Shown here piece by piece: positions 35,544 to 44,076 of a stretch of 64,000 nt of DNA. This DNA comes from Candidatus Protochlamydia phocaeensis (GTDB taxonomy: Bacteria > Chlamydiota > Chlamydiia > Chlamydiales > Parachlamydiaceae), in contig NZ_FCNU01000007.1 in NCBI RefSeq assembly GCF_001545115.1, forward strand, positions 434,001 through 498,000, written 5' to 3'. The translations under genes were made by a program, and so were the position numbers. A model generated the notes under the pieces. It searched no databases, was not told the origin of the DNA, and saw nothing but the letters and a program-made list of their open reading frames with translations. The stretch's first letter is position 1; each line of letters begins with the position of its first letter.

Positions 35544-37502
35544 TTAAAAGAAGTTCTTAAATAAACGAGCTAGATCGTGATAGGTCAAAAAGATAAAGAA
35601 TCCGATTAACAGCAAGGCGAATGGAATGATCAGCTTTTCAATCGTTTTAGATTTAAGCTTTTTTCCTGTTAGCAATTCATAGAGAGAAAAACAGATCGTT
35701 CCTCCATCTAAAACAGGCAGAGGCAATAAATTTAAAATTCCAAGATTTAAGCTAATCGCCCCTAGCCAAAAGATGGATTCCTTCCAGCTGACCATCGAAT
35801 TTTCTTGAACGACTTGAACAATTCCAATGGGTCCGCTCATCCATTTCGGATTCAATGAACCCGTCAATAAGGCTTTAAGCGTATACCAGATTTCTTCAAA
35901 CACTTTATTGAAGAGAACAAATGGGCCCGGATTGTAATGGACTTTTTGATCTTGAACAAAGGGCAATCCTAAAAGCAGCTGTTGATCGTGGCTCTCAAGT
36001 ACATGACGAGCTTGAGCTTTCTTTTCGGGATCATCAATATTCTCAATCTCCTCGCGGCGAGACTGCTGCTCTGTCGCTGCAATCGCCTGGTGTTCCGGAC
36101 TAATCTCAAGATCCTTGCGCTTCTTTGGAACGACAGGTTCCAGTAAATAAAGATTGCCGGCTGATTTAGACTCATTGGACAACCCAATATGAGAAGCTAA
36201 TGTTTGCAAATCTTCCCAGGAATACTGTTCGTCGAATAGCTTGTCCGCATTCCTCCAAGACGGGATGTCTTCCATCTGCTTAGAACGCTCAACAATAATA
36301 TTGACGTGGCGTTGCTGAAGATGAGAGAGGATTTCATACGAATAAGTGATGGGAATCCCATCTACGGCCAAAATTTTATCTCCCTCTTCAAGAGGAGTTT
36401 CTAAAAGAGAAAAAGGAAGCTTGGGGAACGCTTCTTCTTCTTTGTCTTTATCAATGAATTTGACTCGTCCTTCGACAACACCTTCGTTATTGAGATTATA
36501 AGGAATCGTATAAAGCTTTTGAATTTTAGTCCCATTGAGCTGAGCTTCAAACTGCCAATCAATCAATTCTTCTTTAAATTCGGAATCCAGCTTTAGCTCT
36601 TCCGCCATGACACGAGGAACACGCCGCAGCATGATCTCCTGTCCTCTCTTAATGGTCAATAAAGCTTTGGAATCATTTAAAACATGGGAAAGCTCTTGAA
36701 GAGAATAAATAGGCATCCCATCTACCCAAACGATGCGATCGCCATATTGAATGCCGCTGTCTTCCATTGGAGAGCCCGATGGCAAAGGATTGTCCTTACC
36801 ATTCGCCAACTTATCATAAATGACATAGTTGGCAGAATTGAGAATGCCGGCTGTTACAATATCTTTTTCGATAGCATGGGGATGAGGATACGTTTTAACT
36901 TTATAAGAAAAAGGCGTCTTTTCCTTTGTATGGAAGTTGACATGATTGCCGGTCACTTCTACCTCTCCAGCTGCCGTCATGGGGCCGGATAAATGGTCCT
37001 TCGCGCCCTGAAAAGATTGGTTGTTATAGGCGGTAATTTCATCTCCTGGGCGAATGCCTTTAAGATATAGCTCAGATTTTGGATCTACCCAGCCGATTTT
37101 ATGCGTATAATCGCCGAAATGTTTTTCGCGTCCGCCTAATGCCCACAATAGCGTAAAAATGAGTAAAGCAAAGACAATATTGATAAAGGGCCCCATGAAC
37201 GCCACTTTTATGCGGTCGATCGGACGTTTGCTAAAAAATCCGTCTTGAATGTCATAAAGGTCTTTTTGATCGTTTGTATCCATGCCCGCGATCTTGACAT
37301 AGCCGCCAAACAAGAGCCATCCTATTTGCCATCGCACACCATCCCTCATCCAAGAGTAAATGGGTTTACCAAATCCAATTGAAAATGTTTCAACTCGCAT
37401 GCCTAAGCGACGGGCCATATAATAGTGGCCTAGCTCATGGATAAAAATTAAAAAGCTAAGGCCGATAATGGCTAGGATGACATAAAGAATACTGATGATC
37501 AT
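35544..37502 (-). CDS. rseP: RseP/site-2-type membrane metalloprotease
   Basis: 652 residues. N-terminal helix with zinc motif IHELGH (His22, Glu23, His26), and a C-terminal membrane helix with LNLLPLPVLDGG supplying the third zinc ligand (Asp). Between them are PDZ-like periplasmic segments (KGIRPGDEITAYNNQSF; GIQYGDRIVWVDGMPI; LEEGDKILAVDGIPIT). It cleaves membrane proteins within the bilayer after a first periplasmic cut. It is longer than the ~450-residue E. coli RseP, as in chlamydiae generally (C. trachomatis CT072). It lies directly after dxr, 18 bases apart, an order kept in Chlamydia. Confidence 0.92.
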   Translation of the reverse strand: MIISILYVILAIIGLSFLIFIHELGHYYMARRLGMRVETFSIGFGKPIYSWMRDGVRWQIGWLLFGGYVKIAGMDTNDQKDLYDIQDGFFSKRPIDRIKVAFMGPFINIVFALLIFTLLWALGGREKHFGDYTHKIGWVDPKSELYLKGIRPGDEITAYNNQSFQGAKDHLSGPMTAAGEVEVTGNHVNFHTKEKTPFSYKVKTYPHPHAIEKDIVTAGILNSANYVIYDKLANGKDNPLPSGSPMEDSGIQYGDRIVWVDGMPIYSLQELSHVLNDSKALLTIKRGQEIMLRRVPRVMAEELKLDSEFKEELIDWQFEAQLNGTKIQKLYTIPYNLNNEGVVEGRVKFIDKDKEEEAFPKLPFSLLETPLEEGDKILAVDGIPITYSYEILSHLQQRHVNIIVERSKQMEDIPSWRNADKLFDEQYSWEDLQTLASHIGLSNESKSAGNLYLLEPVVPKKRKDLEISPEHQAIAATEQQSRREEIENIDDPEKKAQARHVLESHDQQLLLGLPFVQDQKVHYNPGPFVLFNKVFEEIWYTLKALLTGSLNPKWMSGPIGIVQVVQENSMVSWKESIFWLGAISLNLGILNLLPLPVLDGGTICFSLYELLTGKKLKSKTIEKLIIPFALLLIGFFIFLTYHDLARLFKNFF

Positions 37503-37520
37503 AATGATACAAACCTTATA

Positions 37521-38666
37521 TTAACAACTCGTTACTTCGCATCTTGCCGCTTCCTCTCGCGCCAACGCATCGACAGCTAAGATCGCTTCCAGAGAATCTA
37601 GAGAGACTACAGAATGCCGATTCATCAAATAGTCCAGATGAAGGCTGATCTCCTTCCAACTTATCTCCCCTTGTAAAAACCTTTCCACCAATACTTCATT
37701 GGCAGCATTCATATAACAAGGCATACTTCCTCCTTCCCTAAGCGCTTCATATGCTAAAGCCAAGCAACGGAAAGTCTGCATATTGGGAAGAGAAAATTCT
37801 AATTTTGCATTCTTAAAAAAGTCAAATGGCTTAAGCATTCCAGGACAGCGATCCGGATAAGTCATGGCATATTGAATAGGGGTAATCATACTGGGCTCCC
37901 CCATCTGAGCCAACAGGGAATAATCTTGGAATTCAACCATGCTATGAATAATGCTTTGAGGATGAACGACCACTTCGATCTTATCTAAATCAATATTGAA
38001 AAGCCAATATGCCTCAATGACTTCTAACCCTTTATTCATAAGGGTAGACGAATCAATCGTTACCTTGGGTCCCATTTTCCAAGTCGGATGATTCAATGCC
38101 TGATTGACCGTCACTTGATCAAGCTGTTCTGCTGTCCATGTTCGAAAAGGCCCCCCCGATGAGGTCAAAATGATGCGGTGGATGGCGGCAGCTTTTTCTC
38201 CTTGCAAACACTGGAAGATGGCACTATGCTCGCTATCAATAGGAAGAAGCTGAACGCCTTTTTCTCGAACAAGCCGCATGACAAGCGCACCGCCGGAGAC
38301 TAAAGCTTCTTTATTAGCCAACCCTACATTTTTTCCAGCTTGGATCGCCGCAATCGTAGGCTGCAGACCTATCGTTCCCGCTATGGCCGAAATGACCAAA
38401 TCAGCTTCGCCGTAAGTTGCTACAGCCAAAAGACCTTCCATGCCAGCTAAAACAGTCTGATTAGGAAGGCGCTTTTGCAACTCATAGGCTTTTTGAGAAT
38501 CGTAAACGGCAATAAGCGCAGGCGAAAACTCGTGGGCTTGGGCCTCTAAAAGGTCGATATTTTCACGGGCAGCTAAAGCCAAGACCGGATACCCTAGATG
38601 ACGCGCTACGTTCAAGGCATTCCGTCCGATGGAGCCTGTACTTCCTAAAATAGCAATATGCTTCAT
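37521..38666 (-). CDS. dxr: 1-deoxy-D-xylulose 5-phosphate reductoisomerase
   Basis: 381 residues. NADPH loop GSTGSIGRNAL at the N-terminus, LANKEALVSGG, metal/substrate segment LPIDSEHSAIFQCL, TSSGGPFR, HPTWKMGPKVTIDSSTLMNK, and MNAANEVLVERFL. It converts DXP to MEP, the committed step of the non-mevalonate isoprenoid pathway. It heads a dxr-rseP pair. Confidence 0.96.
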   Translation of the reverse strand: MKHIAILGSTGSIGRNALNVARHLGYPVLALAARENIDLLEAQAHEFSPALIAVYDSQKAYELQKRLPNQTVLAGMEGLLAVATYGEADLVISAIAGTIGLQPTIAAIQAGKNVGLANKEALVSGGALVMRLVREKGVQLLPIDSEHSAIFQCLQGEKAAAIHRIILTSSGGPFRTWTAEQLDQVTVNQALNHPTWKMGPKVTIDSSTLMNKGLEVIEAYWLFNIDLDKIEVVVHPQSIIHSMVEFQDYSLLAQMGEPSMITPIQYAMTYPDRCPGMLKPFDFFKNAKLEFSLPNMQTFRCLALAYEALREGGSMPCYMNAANEVLVERFLQGEISWKEISLHLDYLMNRHSVVSLDSLEAILAVDALAREEAARCEVTSC

Positions 38667-39033
38667 AATTAAGAATTCTCTTAGAAATATTTTGCTAGTA
38701 TAACACGTCGAGGGAAAAAGTCAATATGAAGAAAGCTTTCCTTATGAAGCCCTAACAGTAAAATAACCGTTTTAAAATTAATGAGATGAGCCATTTTTCA
38801 GTCGTTTAAGCGTTAAGATTGAATGATAATTTATTTTACTATGTCTGCCTCAGATGGCTTGCCTTTTGAGGTCTTGCCTCTTCTTTTGACAATAAATCAT
38901 TCCATGACAAAAGAAGGACACGCCGGCTCAGATTAACAACAGAATGAAAGCGGTCATGGAAAATAAAAGCTTGAAATCGCTATTTGGCATTTTCTTCGCT
39001 TTTATTTTCCATTAGAATGCCGTTTATGAAAGC
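38667..39033. other. Intergenic region, 367 bases
   Basis: Upstream of dxr and downstream of acs (both minus). It contains a loose hairpin, CTTCTTTTG (38880-38888) with CAAAAGAAG (38908-38916), which may help end acs transcription. No gene is seen and no clear promoter could be chosen. Confidence 0.4.
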
Positions 39034-41001
39034 CTATTCGCCATCTTCCTCGTACTCTTTTTTGAGTTCATCTAGAATGGTGGGGTCCACTAAAGTCGTC
39101 ATATCTCCCAATACGCGTCCTTCGGCTATATCGCGTAGGAGGCGCCGCATAATTTTCCCGCTACGGGTTTTGGGAAGATCGCGCACAAAAAGAATTTTCT
39201 CGGGCCTAGCAAACGCACCAATTTTTTTAACGATATGCTTCTTGAGGATATTTGCTAATTCTTCATTCGGCATAAATCCTTCTTTAAGCGAAACAAAGGC
39301 TGCAATGCCCTGCCCTTTGATTTGATGGTTAATCGCTACAACCGCCGCTTCTGCCACGCCGGGATGATCGACTAAAGCACTCTCAAGCTCTATGCTTCCT
39401 AGCCTGTGCCCGGAAACATTAATAATATCGTCAATTCGGCCTAATAACCAAATATAGCCATCTTCATCCAACTTAGCGCCGTCTCCTGTAAAATAGTAGC
39501 GGCCATTCCATTTTTTCCAGTAAGTCTCCTCATAGCGCTTCGGATCTTTATAAATCCCTCGCAACATCGAAGGCCAAGGAGATGTCACAACGAGAGCGCC
39601 TGATTGGGCATCCTGTCCTTTCTCATCTAAGATAGCCACTTCAATGCCGGGAATAGGAAAGGTCGCGCTGCCGGGCTTAAGGGGCGTTAACCCAGGGATC
39701 GGAGCGATTAAGATACTCCCCGTCTCTGTTTGCCACCATGTATCGACGATCGGGCATTTTTCTTGGCCAATGTTCGTATAGTACCACATCCAAGCTTCTG
39801 CATTGATGGGCTCGCCTACCGATCCCAATAAGCGCAAAGAAGACATGTCATAGCCTTTTAGCCAATCTTCTCCCCATTTCATGAATGTTCTAATGGCTGT
39901 CGGAGCCGTATAAAGAGTCGTGATTTTATGCTTTTCAATTAATTGCCAGCTTCGATCTCGTTCAGGCCAATCCAACGCACCTTCATAGATCAATTGAGTC
40001 ATCCCATTTGAGAGGGGACCATACATGACATAGCTATGGCCTGTAATCCAGCCAACATCAGCTGTGCACCAATAAATATCGGAAGGCTTGACATCAAATA
40101 TCCAACGCATGCTTGCCTTTGTTTCGACCATGTATCCGCCCGTCGTATGGATAATGCCTTTGGGCTTGCCCGTCGTTCCTGACGTATACAGAATAAACAA
40201 GATGTCCTCGGCATCCATTTTTTCCGGAGGATAGTAATCAGCGGCCTCTTGCATGAGATCATTATACCAATAATCCCTTTCAGCTTGCATCGCAATGGAT
40301 TGATTCGTCCGTTTGACAACCACGACCTTTTCTACTGATGGACAATCGCTTAGTGCTTCATCAACCGCAGCTTTCAGGGGGACGATACCGCCTTTTCGAA
40401 TTCCTCCGTCAGCGGTAATGACAATCTTCGCATCGCCATCTAAAATGCGGTCTTTTAATGCTTCCGAAGAAAACCCTCCAAATACGACCATATGGACTGC
40501 CCCAACACGCGCACATGCCAGCATGGCGACCGCAGCTTCGGGAACCATAGGAAGATAAATGGCCACTCGATCGCCTTTTTGTACGCCAAGCGATTTTAAA
40601 ACATGGCTGAACTTGTTCACTTCATTGTAAAGCTCTGCATAGGTAAAGGTTCTCTGTTCTCCCCTTTCACCTTCCCAAATCAAAGCAATTTTGTCGCGGG
40701 TCTCGGAGCCCATATGGACATCCAAACAATTATAGCAAGCATTCAATTTGCCACCCACAAACCATTTGGCATAAGGGGGATTCCACTCCAATACCCGATC
40801 CCATTTCTGAAACCAATGAATATTCTCGGCTTGCTTGGCCCAAAAAGCTTCTCTATCCTGTTTGGCTTCTTCGAACAGATCAAAAGATTGAATATTGGCA
40901 GCCTTCTTAAATTCTTCAGAAGGATGAAATAGGGAATCGCTTGCAGCAAGCGAACTAAAAAGAATGATATTAGCCAAGGTAAAATTGGAAAGAATCTTCA
41001 T
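39034..41001 (-). CDS. acs: Acetyl-CoA synthetase with N-terminal hydrophobic leader
   Basis: 655 residues, ANL adenylating family. P-loop YTSGTTGKPKG, GEPINAEAW, WWQTETGSILI, TGDGAKLDEDGYIWLLGR and the acetylation-site Lys in RSGKIMRRLLRD. It converts acetate, CoA and ATP to acetyl-CoA. Family homology begins at about residue 24 (LFHPSEEFKKAANIQSF); before it, MKILSNFTLANIILFSSLAA looks like a Sec signal peptide, an oddity for a cytosolic enzyme. The only ATG near is at 41001, with AGG eight bases ahead (weak). It lies between the KGG-repeat gene and dxr, interrupting the usual ytg-dxr order. Confidence 0.92.
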   Translation of the reverse strand: MKILSNFTLANIILFSSLAASDSLFHPSEEFKKAANIQSFDLFEEAKQDREAFWAKQAENIHWFQKWDRVLEWNPPYAKWFVGGKLNACYNCLDVHMGSETRDKIALIWEGERGEQRTFTYAELYNEVNKFSHVLKSLGVQKGDRVAIYLPMVPEAAVAMLACARVGAVHMVVFGGFSSEALKDRILDGDAKIVITADGGIRKGGIVPLKAAVDEALSDCPSVEKVVVVKRTNQSIAMQAERDYWYNDLMQEAADYYPPEKMDAEDILFILYTSGTTGKPKGIIHTTGGYMVETKASMRWIFDVKPSDIYWCTADVGWITGHSYVMYGPLSNGMTQLIYEGALDWPERDRSWQLIEKHKITTLYTAPTAIRTFMKWGEDWLKGYDMSSLRLLGSVGEPINAEAWMWYYTNIGQEKCPIVDTWWQTETGSILIAPIPGLTPLKPGSATFPIPGIEVAILDEKGQDAQSGALVVTSPWPSMLRGIYKDPKRYEETYWKKWNGRYYFTGDGAKLDEDGYIWLLGRIDDIINVSGHRLGSIELESALVDHPGVAEAAVVAINHQIKGQGIAAFVSLKEGFMPNEELANILKKHIVKKIGAFARPEKILFVRDLPKTRSGKIMRRLLRDIAEGRVLGDMTTLVDPTILDELKKEYEEDGE

Positions 41002-41538
41002 TCATCGACCTATGAAAAAGAGTTAAAATGATAATTCAGCCAAGAATCTATCCCGATAATTTTTAACGCATCTCTGAATGATCCCGCTTCGAAATGATCT
41101 TTAATAAAATTTGAATAAGGCCATTAAAAATATCCGAATAGGCGCAACAAGGCACTTACATATAAAGGTTTTTATATTTTAAGAGTGAAAATTCAAACTG
41201 AGAGGAATGAAATGGAAAGAGCTAGACCGGATTCAACTAACGCATTTGACTGATTTTTAAACATTTAAATAAAAAATAAAGGATTGAACAAATTAAGAAA
41301 AGACGGATCGAGTCCACAAGTTTTTCATGAAAGGAAGCGACTTTTCTGCAGATAAAAAAATCACCTATTTAAGAGGATGTCTTAAAACGCCTAATTGACT
41401 AGATCCAAGCCTTTTCCCCATAGGAGAAAATAATCTTGAATATAGTCAATTAGCCGTTCAAAGCAGAATTAGGATCATTGAAATAAAAGACTGCATAGAT
41501 AATCATTTTATTCAATGAACCTAAAGACTCTCTAGATT
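41002..41538. other. Intergenic region, 537 bases
   Basis: AT-rich region upstream of acs; the only structure seen is the palindromic repeat at 41369-41465. No gene. Confidence 0.5.
41369..41465. repeat. Dispersed palindromic repeat, well-preserved copy
   Basis: Left arm AAGAGGATGTCTTAAAACGC then CTAATTGACTAGATCCAAG (41371-41410). Right arm, in reverse, GAACGGCTAATTGACTATAT then TCAAGATTATTTTCTCC (41423-41460). The arms can fold on each other. Confidence 0.75.
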
Positions 41539-42519
41539 TTATTCCTCGTAGTCTTCGCTGGCTCTTCGGCTTCTTCCGCCCCTGCGACCAATTTCTTGAT
41601 AAAATTCACGTCCATGATGAGAAGCTGCGGCCCTTCCACCTAATCGACCAGCCTCTTGCCGGCTCATTCTGCCATGTCCGCGGCCGCTATGCTCATGCTC
41701 TTCTTCGCCTTCATAGCCTTCGCCTTCCTCTTCATTCCAGCGAGCAAGGCCTCCGCGATGGCCTATTTCACGGTAAAAATTTGGGCCGTATTCATCTCGG
41801 ACTCTTTCGCCTCCGCGACGGCCAATGTCTTCATAGAACTCGGGACCATATTCTTCACGAACTCTTTCGCCTCCACGGCGGCCTATTGTTCGATAGAAAT
41901 CAGGACCATACTCATCTCGGACTCTTTCGCCTCCGCGACGGCCAATGTCTTCATAGAATTCGGGGCCATATTCTTCACGAACTCTTTCGCCTCCGCGGCG
42001 GCCCAGTTCATGGAAATATTCTGGACCATACTCTTCACGTAATCTCTCTCCACCTCTATGGCCGAGTTCGCGAAAATATTCTGGCCCATATTCTTCCAAA
42101 AGGGCACGTCCCCCTCTATGGCCGGCTTCTTGGCGGCTCATTCTGCCTTGACGGCCACGAGTGCCTTCTTCTTCCTCATGTCTGCCCCAGCGCGCCTCTG
42201 CGCCTCTGCGGCCAGCCTCCTGGCGGCTCGTTCTGCCTTGATGGCCGCGAGCGCCTTCTTCTTCCTCATGTCTGCCCCAGCGAGCTTCAGCTCCTCTGCG
42301 GCCAGCCTCTTGGCGGCTCATTCTCCCTTGACGGCTACGATTGCCTTCTTCTTCTTCATGCCTGCCCCAGCGAGCTTCAGCTCCTTTACGGCCCGCTTCC
42401 TGACGGCTCATTCTGCCTTGATGGCCGCGAGAACCTTCTTCTTCCTCATGTCTACCCCAGCGCGCCTCTGCGCCTCTGCGGCCAGCCTCCTGACGGCTCA
42501 TTGTTCCTCTTGATGCCAT
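41539..42519 (-). CDS. Arg/Gly-rich KGG-type tandem-repeat protein
   Basis: About 326 residues from ATG 42519, which has AAAGGAGG five bases ahead (an in-frame start at 42561 lacks this). The protein is nearly all repeats: four ~30-residue units beginning SRQEAGRRGAEARWGRHEEE, then about six 20-residue units of the form RRGGERVREEYGPEFYEDIG, then a short acidic/His stretch and a final SRQEAGRLGGRAA unit. The pattern (E-x-G-R-(K/R)-G-G ... E-(F/Y)-Y-x-x-I-G) is that of the stress-induced KGG motif (YciG/con-10-like), with Arg in place of Lys. It is highly charged and probably disordered until bound. Possible roles are nucleic-acid binding or stress protection; neither is shown. It is monocistronic between ytgD and acs. 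Confidence 0.8.
   Translation of the reverse strand: MASRGTMSRQEAGRRGAEARWGRHEEEEGSRGHQGRMSRQEAGRKGAEARWGRHEEEEGNRSRQGRMSRQEAGRRGAEARWGRHEEEEGARGHQGRTSRQEAGRRGAEARWGRHEEEEGTRGRQGRMSRQEAGHRGGRALLEEYGPEYFRELGHRGGERLREEYGPEYFHELGRRGGERVREEYGPEFYEDIGRRGGERVRDEYGPDFYRTIGRRGGERVREEYGPEFYEDIGRRGGERVRDEYGPNFYREIGHRGGLARWNEEEGEGYEGEEEHEHSGRGHGRMSRQEAGRLGGRAAASHHGREFYQEIGRRGGRSRRASEDYEE
41640..42510. repeat. In-gene tandem DNA repeats (90-bp and 60-bp periods)
   Basis: The coding repeats are also clear in DNA: a 90-base period over about 42140-42510 and a 60-base period over about 41750-42110, with alternating sub-types (REEYGPEFYED and RDEYGP(D/N)FYR) giving a 120-base higher-order period. Such arrays change copy number easily. 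Confidence 0.8.
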
Positions 42520-43035
42520 AAAAACCTCCTTTGTTTTAAATAGCATTAAACAAAAAATCAACCATAGTAAGGAAAAATTTTAATCAAGGGAAATCCCCCA
42601 TTAAAATTCGACCTTCTAATGGATCCTTTTTTAAAATGAATGATTACTTTATTGAATAGATATTACTCATCATTGGGCGAAACGATGATATAGGCGTTTT
42701 TTTTATTTGATATGGCTTCAATCAAAATGGTACGTGAACTCAGATTCTTCTCTTAAATCTATCGCGTTCCACTTCAGCAAGAGATGGTGTTCTTTCAGGT
42801 AAGCTGGAGGCTTGTTAGTTGCCCATATTAATTTTCTTTAGTTCCTAGGCTATTTTTTATCAACTTATTTTTTAAATCTATTAAAAAAAGCTATTCCCCG
42901 TCATTAAAGTTCAAATAGTTAGGCTAAATAAATATTTTTCTTTTGAAATTGTTCAAAATAAAAATAGCGTGAAGTTGGCTTGAAAAGGCTTTTTTGCATG
43001 CATTCAATTAAAGCCAAAATAGCCTGATTAGCCAA
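42520..43035. other. Intergenic region, 516 bases
   Basis: AT-rich upstream region of the KGG-repeat gene and downstream region of ytgD. No gene, convincing promoter or repeat-family copy seen. Confidence 0.4.
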
Positions 43036-44076
43036 TCAAGGAAGGGAAAGCTCTATTTTAGACTGCTTGACCGCTTTTTTCCGATGGCGCCACTTAGCAA
43101 TGACGCCTCTTTCGGGAGCTATCAACATGACTAATAAATAAACAATCAAAATCACACACACAACGACGCCTGAGGTAGATAGCGCTATGCCGTAAATAGT
43201 CAGGACATGCCGCGTTAGTGCTACGCCGGAAAAGGCGGATAACATCCCTATTCCGACTGCCCAGACAAGCATATGCTTCAGGCGATGGGTCAGCAAACGG
43301 GCAGTCAAAACAGGACCTGTCATAAATGCCAATACAAGGATTACGCCTATGGCGCGAAAAGCGGTGATAGTTGTGACAGAGACTTGGGCCATCAGAAGAT
43401 AATTGAACAAAGCCGGAGAAAATCCCAAAGCCAATGCCAGATTGGGATCGAATGTTGTCAGCTCAAATTCTTTATAAAAGATAATAAATAAAATAAGGTT
43501 GAATGCCAAAACTAAATAAACCCAAAAAGAGTCCGTGATATGCAGCGCATCGGCATTGCCCATGACTGCTTCTGTCCCAACATGGGCATCTCTTGTCAAA
43601 ATGGTCACAAGAGTCACTCCTAAAGCAAAAAAACTTGTAAATACCAAGCCTACGCTGGCATCTTCTTGCAGCTGTCCAGTCTTTGTCAGAAATTGAGTTA
43701 GAAATGCCGTCAAAAAGCCTGTTATCAATGAAGCAATCAACATAGCCTGCATAGGAGCGATATAGGTCACCTGCTCTTTTTGATAGAAGGGATTAATTAA
43801 AGTAAAAAAATAGGCCAAAACAATTCCCATTAGAATGGTATGCGAAAGCGAATTTGCCAACATTGTCATCCGCCTCAATACAAGAAATGTTCCAACCAAT
43901 GCTGAAGAAGCCGCAACTCCCATCAATACAAGCAATTGAATCTCATCCGCAGCTAGTTGTTGAAAGGCGAGCTGGCCGCTCATCAATTCCCAAACCCGAA
44001 CAAAAAACTGCAGGAAAAACTCAAAGAACGTTTTATTATTATAGGGGTTTAAAAAAGGACTAGACGGCATGGACAT
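43036..44076 (-). CDS. ytgD: Metal ABC transporter permease YtgD
   Basis: 346 residues, ABC-3 (TroC/ZnuB/MntB-like) permease family with eight or nine membrane helices. Typical segments: ALVGTFLVLRRMTMLANSLSHTILMG and AFRAIGVILVLAFMTGPVLTARLLT. It is the second membrane subunit of the Ytg importer for Fe2+/Mn2+/Zn2+. Its start overlaps the ytgC stop by 17 bases; it is the last gene of the operon. Confidence 0.9.
   Translation of the reverse strand: MSMPSSPFLNPYNNKTFFEFFLQFFVRVWELMSGQLAFQQLAADEIQLLVLMGVAASSALVGTFLVLRRMTMLANSLSHTILMGIVLAYFFTLINPFYQKEQVTYIAPMQAMLIASLITGFLTAFLTQFLTKTGQLQEDASVGLVFTSFFALGVTLVTILTRDAHVGTEAVMGNADALHITDSFWVYLVLAFNLILFIIFYKEFELTTFDPNLALALGFSPALFNYLLMAQVSVTTITAFRAIGVILVLAFMTGPVLTARLLTHRLKHMLVWAVGIGMLSAFSGVALTRHVLTIYGIALSTSGVVVCVILIVYLLVMLIAPERGVIAKWRHRKKAVKQSKIELSLP

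Noticed and set aside
41539-42519. Chlamydial histone-like protein Hc2 as identity of the repeat protein
   Set aside because: Hc2 is Lys/Ala-rich with pentamer-type repeats; this protein has Gly-Gly/Tyr-Gly-Pro units and many Glu, fitting KGG-type stress proteins instead.
41656-42521. Long plus-strand frames opposite the KGG-repeat gene
   Set aside because: They arise because the tandem repeats keep several antisense frames open; the minus strand has the strong ribosome site and a recognisable repeat family.
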